A DNA stretch of 64,000 nucleotides from Streptobacillus felis (GCF_001559775.1 NZ_LOHX01000233.1:1-64000); one strand, 5' to 3'; shown: positions 42,166 to 50,409, numbered from the stretch's first letter. Notes: generated by a model not told the origin, from the sequence alone. Program-made: numbers and translations.

Positions 42166-44163
42166 ATGAAATTAATAATAGCTGAAAAAGGAAGTTTAGC
42201 AAGAAATATTGCTGCTGCAATAGGTATAATCAAAAAAAATGATGGATATATAGAATGTAAAAATGATTATGTATTAACTAATTGCATAGGGCATTTATTA
42301 GAACTAAAGCAACCACGTGATTTTTCCGAAAATAAAGATAAAAAATGGAGAGAATATGATTTACCTTTTATTCCAAATAAATTTATATATCAAGTTAAAA
42401 ATGATGCTGGAATAAAAAAACAATTAAATATAATAAAAGAATTAATGAAAAAATCTAGTCAAATAATTAATTGTGGAGATGCTGATCGTGAAGGACAAAT
42501 AATAGTTGATACATTATTACAATATAATGTAAATAAAGTTCCAGTAAAAAGATTGTGGCTTCCAGAACAAACTGAAGAAACTATTAGAAAAGAACTTAAT
42601 AATTTAAAAGATAATTCAAAATACTATAATTTACAACAAGAAGGATATGCTAGAGCATATATGGATTATTTATTAGGTCATAATTTAACTATAGTCTTAA
42701 CTAATTTATCAGGTAAAATGTTAAATGCTGGAAGAGTATTAGTACCAATAGTTAAATATATTTATGATAGAGATAAAGAAATAAAAAATTTTGTAATTGA
42801 AAAATATTTTAGTATTGAAAATGAAAATGTTGTTAAGTTAATTTCCAAAAATAAATTTAATACAAAAAACGAAGCTATAGAATATGCAAGTTTAATGAAT
42901 CAAAATAAAGCAAAAGTAATTAATATTGAAAATAAAGAAGTAAAGAAACAACCAAAAAAATTATTTTCATTATCTGATTTACAAAGTGAATTAAGTAAAA
43001 AATATAAAATAAATTTTGCAACAAGTTTAAAAATCATTCAAGAATTATATGAAAAAGGATATTTAACTTATCCTAGAACAAATACTGAATATTTATCAGA
43101 AAATGAAAAAGATAAGGTAAAAGATATAATAAAAGTATTAAACAATGATGATTTAGAATTTAAAGATAGTAAGAAAATATTTGATGATACAAAAATTGAG
43201 TCGCATAGTGCAATTACTATTACAACTAAAATCCCTAAAGATTTAAAAGTTGATGAAGATAAAGTATATAAAACTGTATACAATAGATTTTTATCTAATT
43301 TTACTAAAGAAGAATGTATTATTTCAGAAACAACAATGACAATAAGGGTAAATGATGAAGAATTTAAATTAAAAGGATCAGTAATAAAACAATTAGGTTT
43401 TATGAAATATGAACCTAAAGAATTTAAAGATAAATTACCAAATTTAAGTTTAAATGAAGAATTTGAAGTTTATTTTAAAGAAGTAGAAAAAGAAACAACA
43501 CCACCATCTAAAGTTAATGAAGGAGAATTATCTAAATTTTTAAAAAATCCTTTTAAAAAAGAGGAATATCAAAATGAAGAAGAAAAATATAAAGATATTT
43601 TTGATGGTGTTGAAATTGGTACTGAAGCAACAAGAACTGGAATAATAGATAAATGTGTTGAAATTGGTTATTTGACTTTAGATAAAGGTATTTTTGATAT
43701 TACTGATTTAGGTATATTACTTATAGAAAAATTGATAGAACACAATATTAATTTGTTTAAAGAAAAATCAGTAGAATTTTCTAAATTACAGAAAAAAATA
43801 TATAAAAATGAACTTAAATTAGATGAGTTACTATCTTTAATAAAAGATGAATTAATTGAAATAGTAAATAGAACTAAAAATATTACACCACCTAAATTTG
43901 AAAACAAAAAATTATTGCCTGGAGAAGTAATTGAAATTAAAGGTAAAAATGGAATAATGTTTAAAGGTATTTATGAAGGTGAGGAAAGATTTTTATTTGA
44001 AAAAATGAAATATTATGATAATGAATTAAAAATAACAAAATCTATAGCAGTAAAATTATTTAATGGTAGAGCTGTAAAGTTTAGATTAAAATATAAAGAT
44101 AAAGAATACGATCAAGAATTAAAATTGAACTTAAAAGGGAAATATCTAAATTTAGTTAAATAA
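42166..44163 (+). CDS. topB: DNA topoisomerase III, mobile-element type
   Basis: This 665-residue type IA topoisomerase has the toprim start IIAEKGSLARNIAAAIG, the acidic triad NCGDADREGQII, and the active-site region LTYPRTNTEYL with Tyr302. Relatives of this size occur in many conjugative elements, where they may resolve strand intermediates during transfer. ATG 42166 has GAAAGGAAAG upstream; ATG 42151 is in frame but lies on the palindrome edge. It ends in KGKYLNLVK and has no tail, so it presumably acts in the donor or is expressed after transfer. Confidence 0.92.
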   Translation: MKLIIAEKGSLARNIAAAIGIIKKNDGYIECKNDYVLTNCIGHLLELKQPRDFSENKDKKWREYDLPFIPNKFIYQVKNDAGIKKQLNIIKELMKKSSQIINCGDADREGQIIVDTLLQYNVNKVPVKRLWLPEQTEETIRKELNNLKDNSKYYNLQQEGYARAYMDYLLGHNLTIVLTNLSGKMLNAGRVLVPIVKYIYDRDKEIKNFVIEKYFSIENENVVKLISKNKFNTKNEAIEYASLMNQNKAKVINIENKEVKKQPKKLFSLSDLQSELSKKYKINFATSLKIIQELYEKGYLTYPRTNTEYLSENEKDKVKDIIKVLNNDDLEFKDSKKIFDDTKIESHSAITITTKIPKDLKVDEDKVYKTVYNRFLSNFTKEECIISETTMTIRVNDEEFKLKGSVIKQLGFMKYEPKEFKDKLPNLSLNEEFEVYFKEVEKETTPPSKVNEGELSKFLKNPFKKEEYQNEEEKYKDIFDGVEIGTEATRTGIIDKCVEIGYLTLDKGIFDITDLGILLIEKLIEHNINLFKEKSVEFSKLQKKIYKNELKLDELLSLIKDELIEIVNRTKNITPPKFENKKLLPGEVIEIKGKNGIMFKGIYEGEERFLFEKMKYYDNELKITKSIAVKLFNGRAVKFRLKYKDKEYDQELKLNLKGKYLNLVK

Positions 44164-44187
44164 AAAAATATACATCTTGATAAATGT

Positions 44188-44212
44188 TCACTCTATATTT
44201 AATATAGAGTGA
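44188..44212. repeat. 25-bp palindrome, copy 12
   Basis: Arms TCACTCTATAT and ATATAGAGTGA with centre TTA; the stretch 44164-44515 also holds the promoter and leader B copy 3. Confidence 0.85.
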
Positions 44213-44285
44213 ATAAACAATGAAATTTGAATAATAAATTATAAATTTATTTAAAAATAAAAATAACAAGTCTTATAAATAAAAA

Positions 44286-44314
44286 TTGTATTTTTAAAAT
44301 AAAAATGGTATAAT
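44286..44314 (+). promoter_or_regulatory. Promoter of leader B copy 3
   Basis: TTGTAT (44286-44291), 17 bases, TATAAT (44309-44314). Confidence 0.65.
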
Positions 44315-44320
44315 AATATT

Positions 44321-44482
44321 GGTTAGAGATGTATGAGTCTCGCTTTTCTGTGCAAAAGTGCCAGGTGATGGGTCAGAAATTTCACAAATAATGCACAGGC
44401 AATTTTATGCTTTTATGGCTAAGAAGTTTAAAGGTACTTCAAAAAGTATATTTATAAAGACTAGTTTATTCTAGTCTTTTTT
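44321..44482 (+). ncRNA. Leader family B RNA, copy 3 (diverged)
   Basis: This RNA of about 162 nt keeps GGGTCAGAAAT and the terminator AAAGACTAG/CTAGTCTTTTTT of copies 1 and 2 but differs in most of the rest; it has its own repeats, for example TGTGCAAAAGTGCC with GCACAGGC. The following gene is a paralogue of the gene after copy 2, so RNA and gene seem to move as a unit. Confidence 0.5.
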
Positions 44483-44515
44483 ATTTTTTTTAGTACTGAA
44501 AGTAGGGTATGGGTT

Positions 44516-45217
44516 ATGGAGAATTTATATATATATAATTTATTAAATAAATATATGGAAAATTTCAATAATAAAATTTATGTCAAATTTGATGATGATA
44601 GTATAATAGATTTTTATTTTGATAGAAAAAAATTATCACACATACTTGGGTTACACTATTGCAATAGTAATTCAAGGAATGCTGATATTATAGCTGAAAA
44701 AATTATTAATAATAAAATAAATGATGATGAAATTTTGGATTTAGTTAGAAATAATAATGTTAAGTTTATTAAAGCAGTTAAAAATAGAATTAAATATATA
44801 GAAAGTTTTTTAGATAATCTTGAGAGTGCGTTTTTAACTTTAGTTAATAAAGGAAGTGAAAGTGATATTAATTCTGTAAATTTCATTGTAGAAACAAATG
44901 AAAAGAAAATTTTAGAATTAGGACTTGCAATAGATAATTCAGATCAATATTATATTGAAACTTTTTTAGTAAGAAATAATGATAATAATATTGATTACTC
45001 AATAAATAAAAAAATAAAAGAAATTTTTATAATAAAAAACAATGAATTAATTCCATTTTCTTTTGATCAAAATAAAAATATTGTTCTTATTGAAGAATAT
45101 AAGAATAATAAAGATTTTAATTACAAAGAGTTTTTAAAAGAATATGAATATAATTTAGTAAAAGAACCTAAAAATAATTGGAACAAAAAAAATAGAGATA
45201 ATGAAATTGAAAGATAA
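44516..45217 (+). CDS. PBECR4-like cargo protein with the shared tail
   Basis: This 233-residue protein is a paralogue of the one at 37396, with IIDFYFDRKKLSHILGLHY at residues 24-42 and a common C-terminal segment (IPFSFDQNKNIVLIEEYKNNKDFNYKEFLK is shared in part), ending in NWNKKNRDNEIER. The tentative PBECR4 assignment is as for that gene. The ATG at 44516 follows the weak site TAGGGTATGGGTT. Confidence 0.5.
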   Translation: MENLYIYNLLNKYMENFNNKIYVKFDDDSIIDFYFDRKKLSHILGLHYCNSNSRNADIIAEKIINNKINDDEILDLVRNNNVKFIKAVKNRIKYIESFLDNLESAFLTLVNKGSESDINSVNFIVETNEKKILELGLAIDNSDQYYIETFLVRNNDNNIDYSINKKIKEIFIIKNNELIPFSFDQNKNIVLIEEYKNNKDFNYKEFLKEYEYNLVKEPKNNWNKKNRDNEIER

Positions 45218-45218
45218 C

Positions 45219-45243
45219 TCACTCTATATTTAACATAGAGTGA
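45219..45243. repeat. 25-bp palindrome, copy 13
   Basis: Left arm TCACTCTAT, right ATAGAGTGA, centre ATTTAAC. It starts one base after the stop of the PBECR4-like gene. Confidence 0.8.
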
Positions 45244-45259
45244 ATGAAAGGATAGTAAA

Positions 45260-45316
45260 ATGAACATTTATGAATTATTTGATTGTGAAAATAAAGAAAA
45301 AAATACTCTTGAATAA
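45260..45316 (+). pseudogene. Very short frame, possible gene remnant
   Basis: An 18-codon frame (MNIYELFDCENKEKNTLE) follows AAAGGATAG. It is too short to judge and may be the start of a lost cargo gene, since it stands at the same position after a palindrome as other cassettes. Its end overlaps the next -35 box. Confidence 0.25.
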
Positions 45317-45338
45317 TACATCAATTTATGTTATAATT
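45310..45338 (+). promoter_or_regulatory. Promoter of the 56-codon gene
   Basis: TTGAAT at about 45310-45315, a 17-base spacer and TATAAT before 45339, followed at about 15 bases by AGGTGAT and a start codon. Confidence 0.55.
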
Positions 45339-45361
45339 TTATTACAAAGATAGAGGTGATA

Positions 45362-45532
45362 ATGATGAATAATGAAATAGAAAAAAGATTTTTTGAATTT
45401 TTTAAAGTAGATAACTACGAGGATTTAAGATTAATTTTAGCTGATAAAGAAAATGAAAAAAACAAAAGAATTTTGGAAAATGATGAAAGAAATCACAGAA
45501 TAATATTTCACTCTATGTTTAACATAGAGTGA
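45362..45532 (+). CDS. Small protein ending within palindrome copy 14
   Basis: This 56-residue frame (MMNNEIEKRFFEFFKVDNYEDLRL at its start) has a strong promoter and the ribosome site AGGTGAT two bases before ATG 45362, or five before ATG 45365. It is acidic, helical and not recognised. Its last eight codons and stop lie in the palindrome, so the palindrome may have inserted and changed the C-terminus. The coding status is moderate. Confidence 0.45.
   Translation: MMNNEIEKRFFEFFKVDNYEDLRLILADKENEKNKRILENDERNHRIIFHSMFNIE
45508..45532. repeat. 25-bp palindrome, copy 14
   Basis: Left arm TCACTCTATG, right CATAGAGTGA, centre TTTAA. The G/C pair replaces A/T at one stem position on both arms, a compensatory change. 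Confidence 0.85.
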
Positions 45533-45543
45533 TTTTCTTTTAT

Positions 45544-45568
45544 TCACTCTATATTTAATATATAGTGA
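45544..45568. repeat. 25-bp palindrome, copy 15
   Basis: Left arm TCACTCTATAT, right ATATATAGTGA with one mismatch. It ends eight bases before the -35 box of the restriction-modification operon. Confidence 0.75.
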
Positions 45569-45576
45569 ATAAACAC

Positions 45577-45605
45577 TTGATTTTATTTAGTTTTTAAGGT
45601 ATAAA
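45577..45605 (+). promoter_or_regulatory. Promoter of the restriction-modification operon
   Basis: TTGATT (45577-45582), 17 bases, TATAAA (45600-45605). It resembles the promoter at 609-638, including the adjacent palindrome. Confidence 0.65.
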
Positions 45606-45640
45606 TTAATGAAAATATTTTTTAGAAAGGAATTAATATA

Positions 45641-47683
45641 ATGAAAAAAATACAATCAGTAGAACCTAATATTGCAAATTTAGTTAATGGTTGGCTTAAA
45701 AGTTATGGTTTAGATTTTAAATTAGAACAAGAAAATTTAAATTTAGAAATAGATAAGGCTTTAGAATATTACGAGTCTAAAAGTGGAGGAAAAGGAGGAA
45801 ATAGACCTGATGCTAAGTTATTATTACAAGATAAAACATTAAAATATTATCCTATTTTAATTGAATATAAAGGTTACAAAGATAAATTAGTAAAATTTGA
45901 TGAGAATGGAAGAGTTGATAATAGAAATAGTAAAAATGAACCTAATTTTAAAAATATAAAAAATTATGCTGTAAATGGAGCTATACATTATGCCAATGCT
46001 TTATTGCACTATACAAGTTATACAGATATTATTTCCATTGGTGTCACAGGATATAAAAATATAAAGGGAGAAATAGAACATTCCATAGGTGTATATTATG
46101 TTTCAAAAGATAACTATGGTATTGGTCAAGAAATTGGAAAATTTTCAGATCTGTCTTTTTTAAGAAAAGAAAACTTTAATGATTTTATTCAAACAGTTAA
46201 TAATCTTTCATTAACAAATGAAGAACTTAATGAACTTAAAGAAAAAAGAGAAAAAGAAATTAAGTCAAGTTTGGTAAAATTAAATAATGATATATATACA
46301 AATGAAAAGGGTTTAAGTGAAAACGATAGAGTTTACTTAGTTTCTGCCATTATTATGTCAACTTTAGGAATACCAGGTAAAGTTAGTCCACTTGAAAAAT
46401 CTGATTTAAAATCATTAGAAGAAGATGGAAATACTGATGGAGAAATTATTGTAAGAAAAATTGAGGCATTTTTAAAAAATAAAAAATTACCTAAAACAAA
46501 GCAAGACTTAATAATTAGAACTTTGAAAAATACATTATTATCAGAGAATATTAATAAATCAGTAAATGGAGAAAGTCAATTAAAAAGAATATTTTCAAAA
46601 GTAGTTGATTATTTGGGTATTTACTATAAAATAGGTTTAACAACTGATTTTACAGGGAATTTATTTAATGAAATGTACTCTTGGCTTGGCTTTACACAAG
46701 ATAAGTTAAATGACGTAGTCCTAACACCATCTTATGTTGCTAATCTTTTAGTTAAACTTGCAAGAGTGGATAAGGATAGCTATGTTTGGGATTTTGCAAC
46801 TGGAAGTGCAGGTTTATTAGTTGCAGCTATGAATGAAATGATTATAGATGCTAAAAGTAAAATAAAATCCCCTTTAGAACTAGAACAAAAAATATTAAAT
46901 ATTAAAGCAGAACAATTATTAGGGTTAGAAGTTCTATCTAATATATATATGCTAGCTATATTAAATATGATATTAATGGGAGATGGAAGTTCAAACATAT
47001 TAAATAAGGATTCATTAAAAGATTTCAAAGGGAATTATGGATTTGGTAAAACTAATGATAAATTTCCAGCAACAGCTTTTGTATTAAATCCACCGTATTC
47101 GGCAGAAGGAAATGGAATGATATTTGTAGAAAAAGCTTTATCAATGATGAAAAAAGGTTATGCATCGATTATAATACAAAATTCAGCAGGTTCTGGTAAA
47201 GCAAAAGATATAAATAAAAAGATTTTAGAAAAAAATACTTTATTAGCAAGTATAAAAATGCCTATAGATTTATTTATAGGTAAATCAAGTGTTCAAACAA
47301 ATATTTATGTATTTAGAGTAGGAGAATCACATCAAAAAGATGATATAGTTAAATTTATTGATTTTTCAAATGATGGTTATACAAGAACAAATAGAAAAAA
47401 ATCTAGTAATAATTTAAAAGATACGGATAAAGCAAAAGAAAAGTATCAAGAAGTTGTTGATCTTGTTAGATTCGGTAAAAGTAAATTAAATATATTTACT
47501 GAAAAGGAATATTATGAAGGGCATATTGATCCAAATAATGGATCAGATTGGAATCAATCAGCACCAATAGATACAATACCATTACTTGAGGATTTTAAAA
47601 AAACAGTTGCTGATTATTTATCTTGGGAAGTGTCTAATTTACTCAAAAAAGAAAATAAAGAGGATAAAAACATAAAAAAATAG
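45641..47683 (+). CDS. BcgI-A-like fused endonuclease-methyltransferase
   Basis: This 680-residue protein joins an N-terminal PD-(D/E)xK nuclease motif (RPDAKL with Asp57, then ILIEYKG with Glu75 and Lys77) to an N6-adenine methyltransferase domain with DFATGSAG (from 384) and catalytic NPPY (483-486). No separate HsdR gene follows; a specificity subunit does. This is the layout of BcgI-type IIB systems (A subunit with nuclease and methylase, B subunit with specificity). Such enzymes cut on both sides of their site. A type I methyltransferase with an unusual N-terminus is the alternative. AGAAAGGA precedes ATG 45641. Confidence 0.75.
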   Translation: MKKIQSVEPNIANLVNGWLKSYGLDFKLEQENLNLEIDKALEYYESKSGGKGGNRPDAKLLLQDKTLKYYPILIEYKGYKDKLVKFDENGRVDNRNSKNEPNFKNIKNYAVNGAIHYANALLHYTSYTDIISIGVTGYKNIKGEIEHSIGVYYVSKDNYGIGQEIGKFSDLSFLRKENFNDFIQTVNNLSLTNEELNELKEKREKEIKSSLVKLNNDIYTNEKGLSENDRVYLVSAIIMSTLGIPGKVSPLEKSDLKSLEEDGNTDGEIIVRKIEAFLKNKKLPKTKQDLIIRTLKNTLLSENINKSVNGESQLKRIFSKVVDYLGIYYKIGLTTDFTGNLFNEMYSWLGFTQDKLNDVVLTPSYVANLLVKLARVDKDSYVWDFATGSAGLLVAAMNEMIIDAKSKIKSPLELEQKILNIKAEQLLGLEVLSNIYMLAILNMILMGDGSSNILNKDSLKDFKGNYGFGKTNDKFPATAFVLNPPYSAEGNGMIFVEKALSMMKKGYASIIIQNSAGSGKAKDINKKILEKNTLLASIKMPIDLFIGKSSVQTNIYVFRVGESHQKDDIVKFIDFSNDGYTRTNRKKSSNNLKDTDKAKEKYQEVVDLVRFGKSKLNIFTEKEYYEGHIDPNNGSDWNQSAPIDTIPLLEDFKKTVADYLSWEVSNLLKKENKEDKNIKK

Positions 47684-47700
47684 ATGCCTCACTGAATGAA

Positions 47701-48312
47701 ATGTTAAAAAATGTTCAGTGGGGCGAATATAAGATTGGGGATTTATTTGAAAGTGAAAATGGGGATTTCGATATACAAAAAAAACATATAAACAATAAAG
47801 GAACATATGTAATAACATCAGGAGTAACCAATAATGGAATTTTAGGTAAAACTGATGTAAAATCTAAAATTTTTAATGAAAATACAATAACAATAGATAT
47901 GTTTGGTAATTCATTTTTTAGAAAATTTAAATATAAATTAGTGACACATGCTAGAGTTTTTTCAATAAAACCAAAATTTAAAATTGATTTTAAAGTAGGA
48001 TTATTTATATCAAATTCATTTAATTACTTAACTTTAAAGTTTGGGTATGAAAATATGTGTTCTTTTGAAAAAATTAAAGATGAAAAAATAAAATTGCCAA
48101 TCAAAAATAATCAAATTGATTTTGAATTTATGGAAAAATATATCGATGAACTCGAGGCTTTACACATAAAGAAACTCGAGGCTTATCTTGTTGCAACAGG
48201 ACTAAAAGATTATCATTTAACAAAATATGATGAAGAAATACTTGACAAGTTTAATAGATTGTCGGAAAATTTATCAGACAGGCAGACAGACAGACAAACA
48301 AAATTAGATTAG
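47701..48312 (+). CDS. Specificity subunit, first half (off-phase)
   Basis: This 203-residue frame encodes the first target-recognition domain of an HsdS/BcgI-B-like protein (WGEYKIGDLFESENG, IKNNQIDFEFMEKYIDELEALH) and a conserved helix. It then runs through a CAGA repeat tract into SDRQTDRQTKLD and stops. The second recognition domain continues in another frame at 48300. One additional CAGA unit would fuse the two into about 375 residues, a normal size. In this state only the half-protein is made. The start codon has no good ribosome site and probably depends on coupling with the gene upstream. Confidence 0.75.
   Translation: MLKNVQWGEYKIGDLFESENGDFDIQKKHINNKGTYVITSGVTNNGILGKTDVKSKIFNENTITIDMFGNSFFRKFKYKLVTHARVFSIKPKFKIDFKVGLFISNSFNYLTLKFGYENMCSFEKIKDEKIKLPIKNNQIDFEFMEKYIDELEALHIKKLEAYLVATGLKDYHLTKYDEEILDKFNRLSENLSDRQTDRQTKLD
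48275..48299 (+). repeat. CAGA tetranucleotide tract in the specificity gene
   Basis: Six units of four bases, CAGA CAGG CAGA CAGA CAGA CAAA. A change of one unit shifts the reading frame by one, so slippage here would switch the specificity gene between half and full length. Confidence 0.8.
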
Positions 48313-48815
48313 GTGATATTTTTAATATATTTACAGGTGGAGATTTCATAATAAACAAATCCACGAGTGGAACTATCCCTTTAGTATCGCATCAACACAA
48401 AAATAATGGAGTATCTAAGTATGTAGGTAATTATGGAGATAGGAAAATTTTTAATTTTAATGATACAATTTCATTAGCTGATAGAGGTGTTTTTAAAGCC
48501 AGTACACAAAATGAAAATTTCTATATTGGGACAAGAGTAAAAGCTTTACAATTTAAAGATGGTAATAAGTCGTTAGAACAAAGGTTGTTTATTGTATCAC
48601 AAATAAATAAATTACAAGTGTTCTTTGAAGACTATTCTATAAATGCTACAGATAGTCTACCAAATTTAAAAATTGAGTTGCCTTTTAACAATAAAAAACT
48701 TGATTTTAAATTTATGGAAGATTTTATAAGAGTTATTGAAAAACTTGTCATAAAAGATGTTGTTTTATGGGCTGAGAAAAAAATACAAGCTACAAAAAAA
48801 ATAATAAATACTTAA
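48300..48815 (+). pseudogene. Specificity subunit, second half (out of frame)
   Basis: This frame, open from 48258, encodes the second recognition domain: KIRLGDIFNIFTGGDF, IPLVSHQHKNNGVSKY, then LKIELPFNNKKLDFKFMEDFI, a repeat of the helix after domain 1. It has no proper start of its own; an ATG occurs only late. It is read only if the CAGA tract changes length or by frameshifting, so I class it as a phase-off part of one gene rather than a dead gene. Confidence 0.7.
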
Positions 48816-48837
48816 AATCAAATTACTAACATAATCT

Positions 48838-48860
48838 AAAAGGAGCCTCAGCTCCTTTTT
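48838..48860 (+). terminator. Terminator of the restriction-modification operon
   Basis: AAAAGGAGC / GCTCCTTTTT with loop CTCA, 20 bases after the specificity stop codon. It marks the likely right limit of the accessory region. Confidence 0.8.
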
Positions 48861-48987
48861 AATTTCCCACCATATTATCAATATAACTATAAAATTTTTT
48901 TACTCAACCCTCTTTGATATAGAAATTTACTGGCATACTAATTGAAAATAAATTATGATTTTATCTACTTTTTACATATTTTTAGCA

Positions 48988-49013
48988 CCTAAAACTTGGA
49001 CACTGTACGGTGA
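48988..49013. other. Possible insertion-sequence end
   Basis: In the gene-free stretch 48816-49141, the sequence CTAAAACTTGGACACTGTAC resembles terminal repeats of IS3-family (IS150-group) elements. No transposase lies beside it. It may be a scar; the evidence is only sequence likeness. Confidence 0.25.
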
Positions 49014-49032
49014 AATTGTATAAAATATAATT

Positions 49033-49061
49033 AAGAGATAAAAATTTTATCTCTTTTTTTT
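49033..49061 (+). terminator. Terminator before glgC
   Basis: AGAGATAAAA / TTTTATCTCT followed by a T run. The hairpin is also followed on the other strand by few T, so the plus direction is favoured. It would insulate glgC from the accessory region. Confidence 0.6.
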
Positions 49062-49079
49062 GAAAAATAAATAATATAA

Positions 49080-49107
49080 TTGACTTTTGATAAAATAAGG
49101 TTATACT
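49080..49107 (+). promoter_or_regulatory. Promoter of glgC
   Basis: TTGACT (49080-49085), 16 bases, TATACT (49102-49107), about 35 bases before the start codon. Confidence 0.65.
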
Positions 49108-49141
49108 TTAGTAGATAGAATTTGTAAAGGATGTGAAATTT

Positions 49142-50395
49142 ATGGAAGTATTGGCAATGATTTTAGCCGGTGGGCGTGGATCTAGGTTAGATATTCTTTC
49201 AGAAGAGAGGGTAAAACCAAGCGTTCCTTTTGCAAGTAAATTTAGAATTATAGACTTTACACTTAGTAATTGTTCTAATTCTGGTATTTATGATGTTGCT
49301 TTGTTAACACAGTATTTACCTTTATCTTTAAATGAACACATTGGATCTGGTAAACCGTGGGATTTTGACAGAAGAGATTCAAGTATTACTTTATTACAAC
49401 CTCATGAAAGTTTGAAAGGACAATCTTGGTATCAGGGTACAGCTGATGCTATAAGACAGAACTTAGCATTTATTAAAAATAAGGCACCTAAATATGTACT
49501 TATACTATCAGGTGATCATATTTATAAAATGAACTATAAGTGGATGCTAGAAGAACATAAGAGAAATAATGCAGAATTAACTATAGCTGCAATAAATGTA
49601 CCTTATGAAGAAGCTTCTAGATTTGGAATTTTTGAAGTTGATGAAAATCGTAAAATATTGAGCTTTGAAGAAAAACCTAAACATCCAAAAAGCAATTTTG
49701 CATCTATGGGAATATATATATTCAATACAGAAACATTAATTAAATATATAGAAGAAAGTGAAGTTCCTGATTTAGACTTTGGAAAACACATTATTCCAAA
49801 ATTAATAGAAGACCAAAGAGGAGTTTTTGTACATTACTATGATTCATATTGGATGGACGTAGGAACTTACGATTCTTATTTAGAAGCTAATTTAGATTTA
49901 ATTAAAAAATCTGAAGAAGTAGGAATAAATTTATATGATCCAAATTGGAAAATATATACTAGAAGTGAAGACATGGCACCAGTAAGAATAGGTGTTACTG
50001 GAAGTGTACTAAATTCTTTAATTTGTAATGGGTGTAAAATTGAAGGAAGAGTTGAAAATTCAGTTTTAGGACCAGGAGTTACAATAAGAAAAGGTGCTAC
50101 AGTAAGAAATAGTATAATTTTTTCTAATTCATATATTGATGAAAATACACATTTAGATACTGTAATACTTGATAAAAAAGTATATATAGGTAAAAATTCA
50201 TTAATAGGTCATGGAGATGACTATAGACCTAATAATGATAAGCCTGATTTACTTTCAAAAGGTATAAGTGTTATAGGTAAGAATGCAAAATTAGGTAATA
50301 GTACTATAATAGAAAGAAATGTAAGAATTTTTTCTAAAGTTGAATTACTAAATGATGGAAACTATATACGTAGTGGAGAAACAATAAAAAAATAA
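49142..50395 (+). CDS. glgC: Glucose-1-phosphate adenylyltransferase
   Basis: This 417-residue enzyme makes ADP-glucose from glucose-1-phosphate and ATP, the committed step of glycogen synthesis. It has the nucleotide-binding start [25 protein letters not shown], the catalytic region [25 protein letters not shown], and [12 protein letters not shown], then a left-handed beta-helix C-terminus (hexapeptide repeats). ATG 49142 follows AAAGGATGTG at a spacing of about ten; GTG 49133 is in frame but inside the site. It is followed by glgA in one operon. Confidence 0.96.
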   Translation: MEVLAMILAGGRGSRLDILSEERVKPSVPFASKFRIIDFTLSNCSNSGIYDVALLTQYLPLSLNEHIGSGKPWDFDRRDSSITLLQPHESLKGQSWYQGTADAIRQNLAFIKNKAPKYVLILSGDHIYKMNYKWMLEEHKRNNAELTIAAINVPYEEASRFGIFEVDENRKILSFEEKPKHPKSNFASMGIYIFNTETLIKYIEESEVPDLDFGKHIIPKLIEDQRGVFVHYYDSYWMDVGTYDSYLEANLDLIKKSEEVGINLYDPNWKIYTRSEDMAPVRIGVTGSVLNSLICNGCKIEGRVENSVLGPGVTIRKGATVRNSIIFSNSYIDENTHLDTVILDKKVYIGKNSLIGHGDDYRPNNDKPDLLSKGISVIGKNAKLGNSTIIERNVRIFSKVELLNDGNYIRSGETIKK

Positions 50396-50409
50396 GGAAT
50401 AGGAGTTAT

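Noticed and set aside
576-45568. The 25-bp palindromes as a CRISPR array
   Set aside because: Spacing is irregular (11 bases to 17 kb), genes lie between copies, and no cas gene is present.
45641-47683. The methylase as a standard type I HsdM with HsdR missing
   Set aside because: The N-terminal RPD..EYK nuclease motif and the lack of any HsdR gene fit a BcgI-like fused enzyme better; kept as the alternative only.
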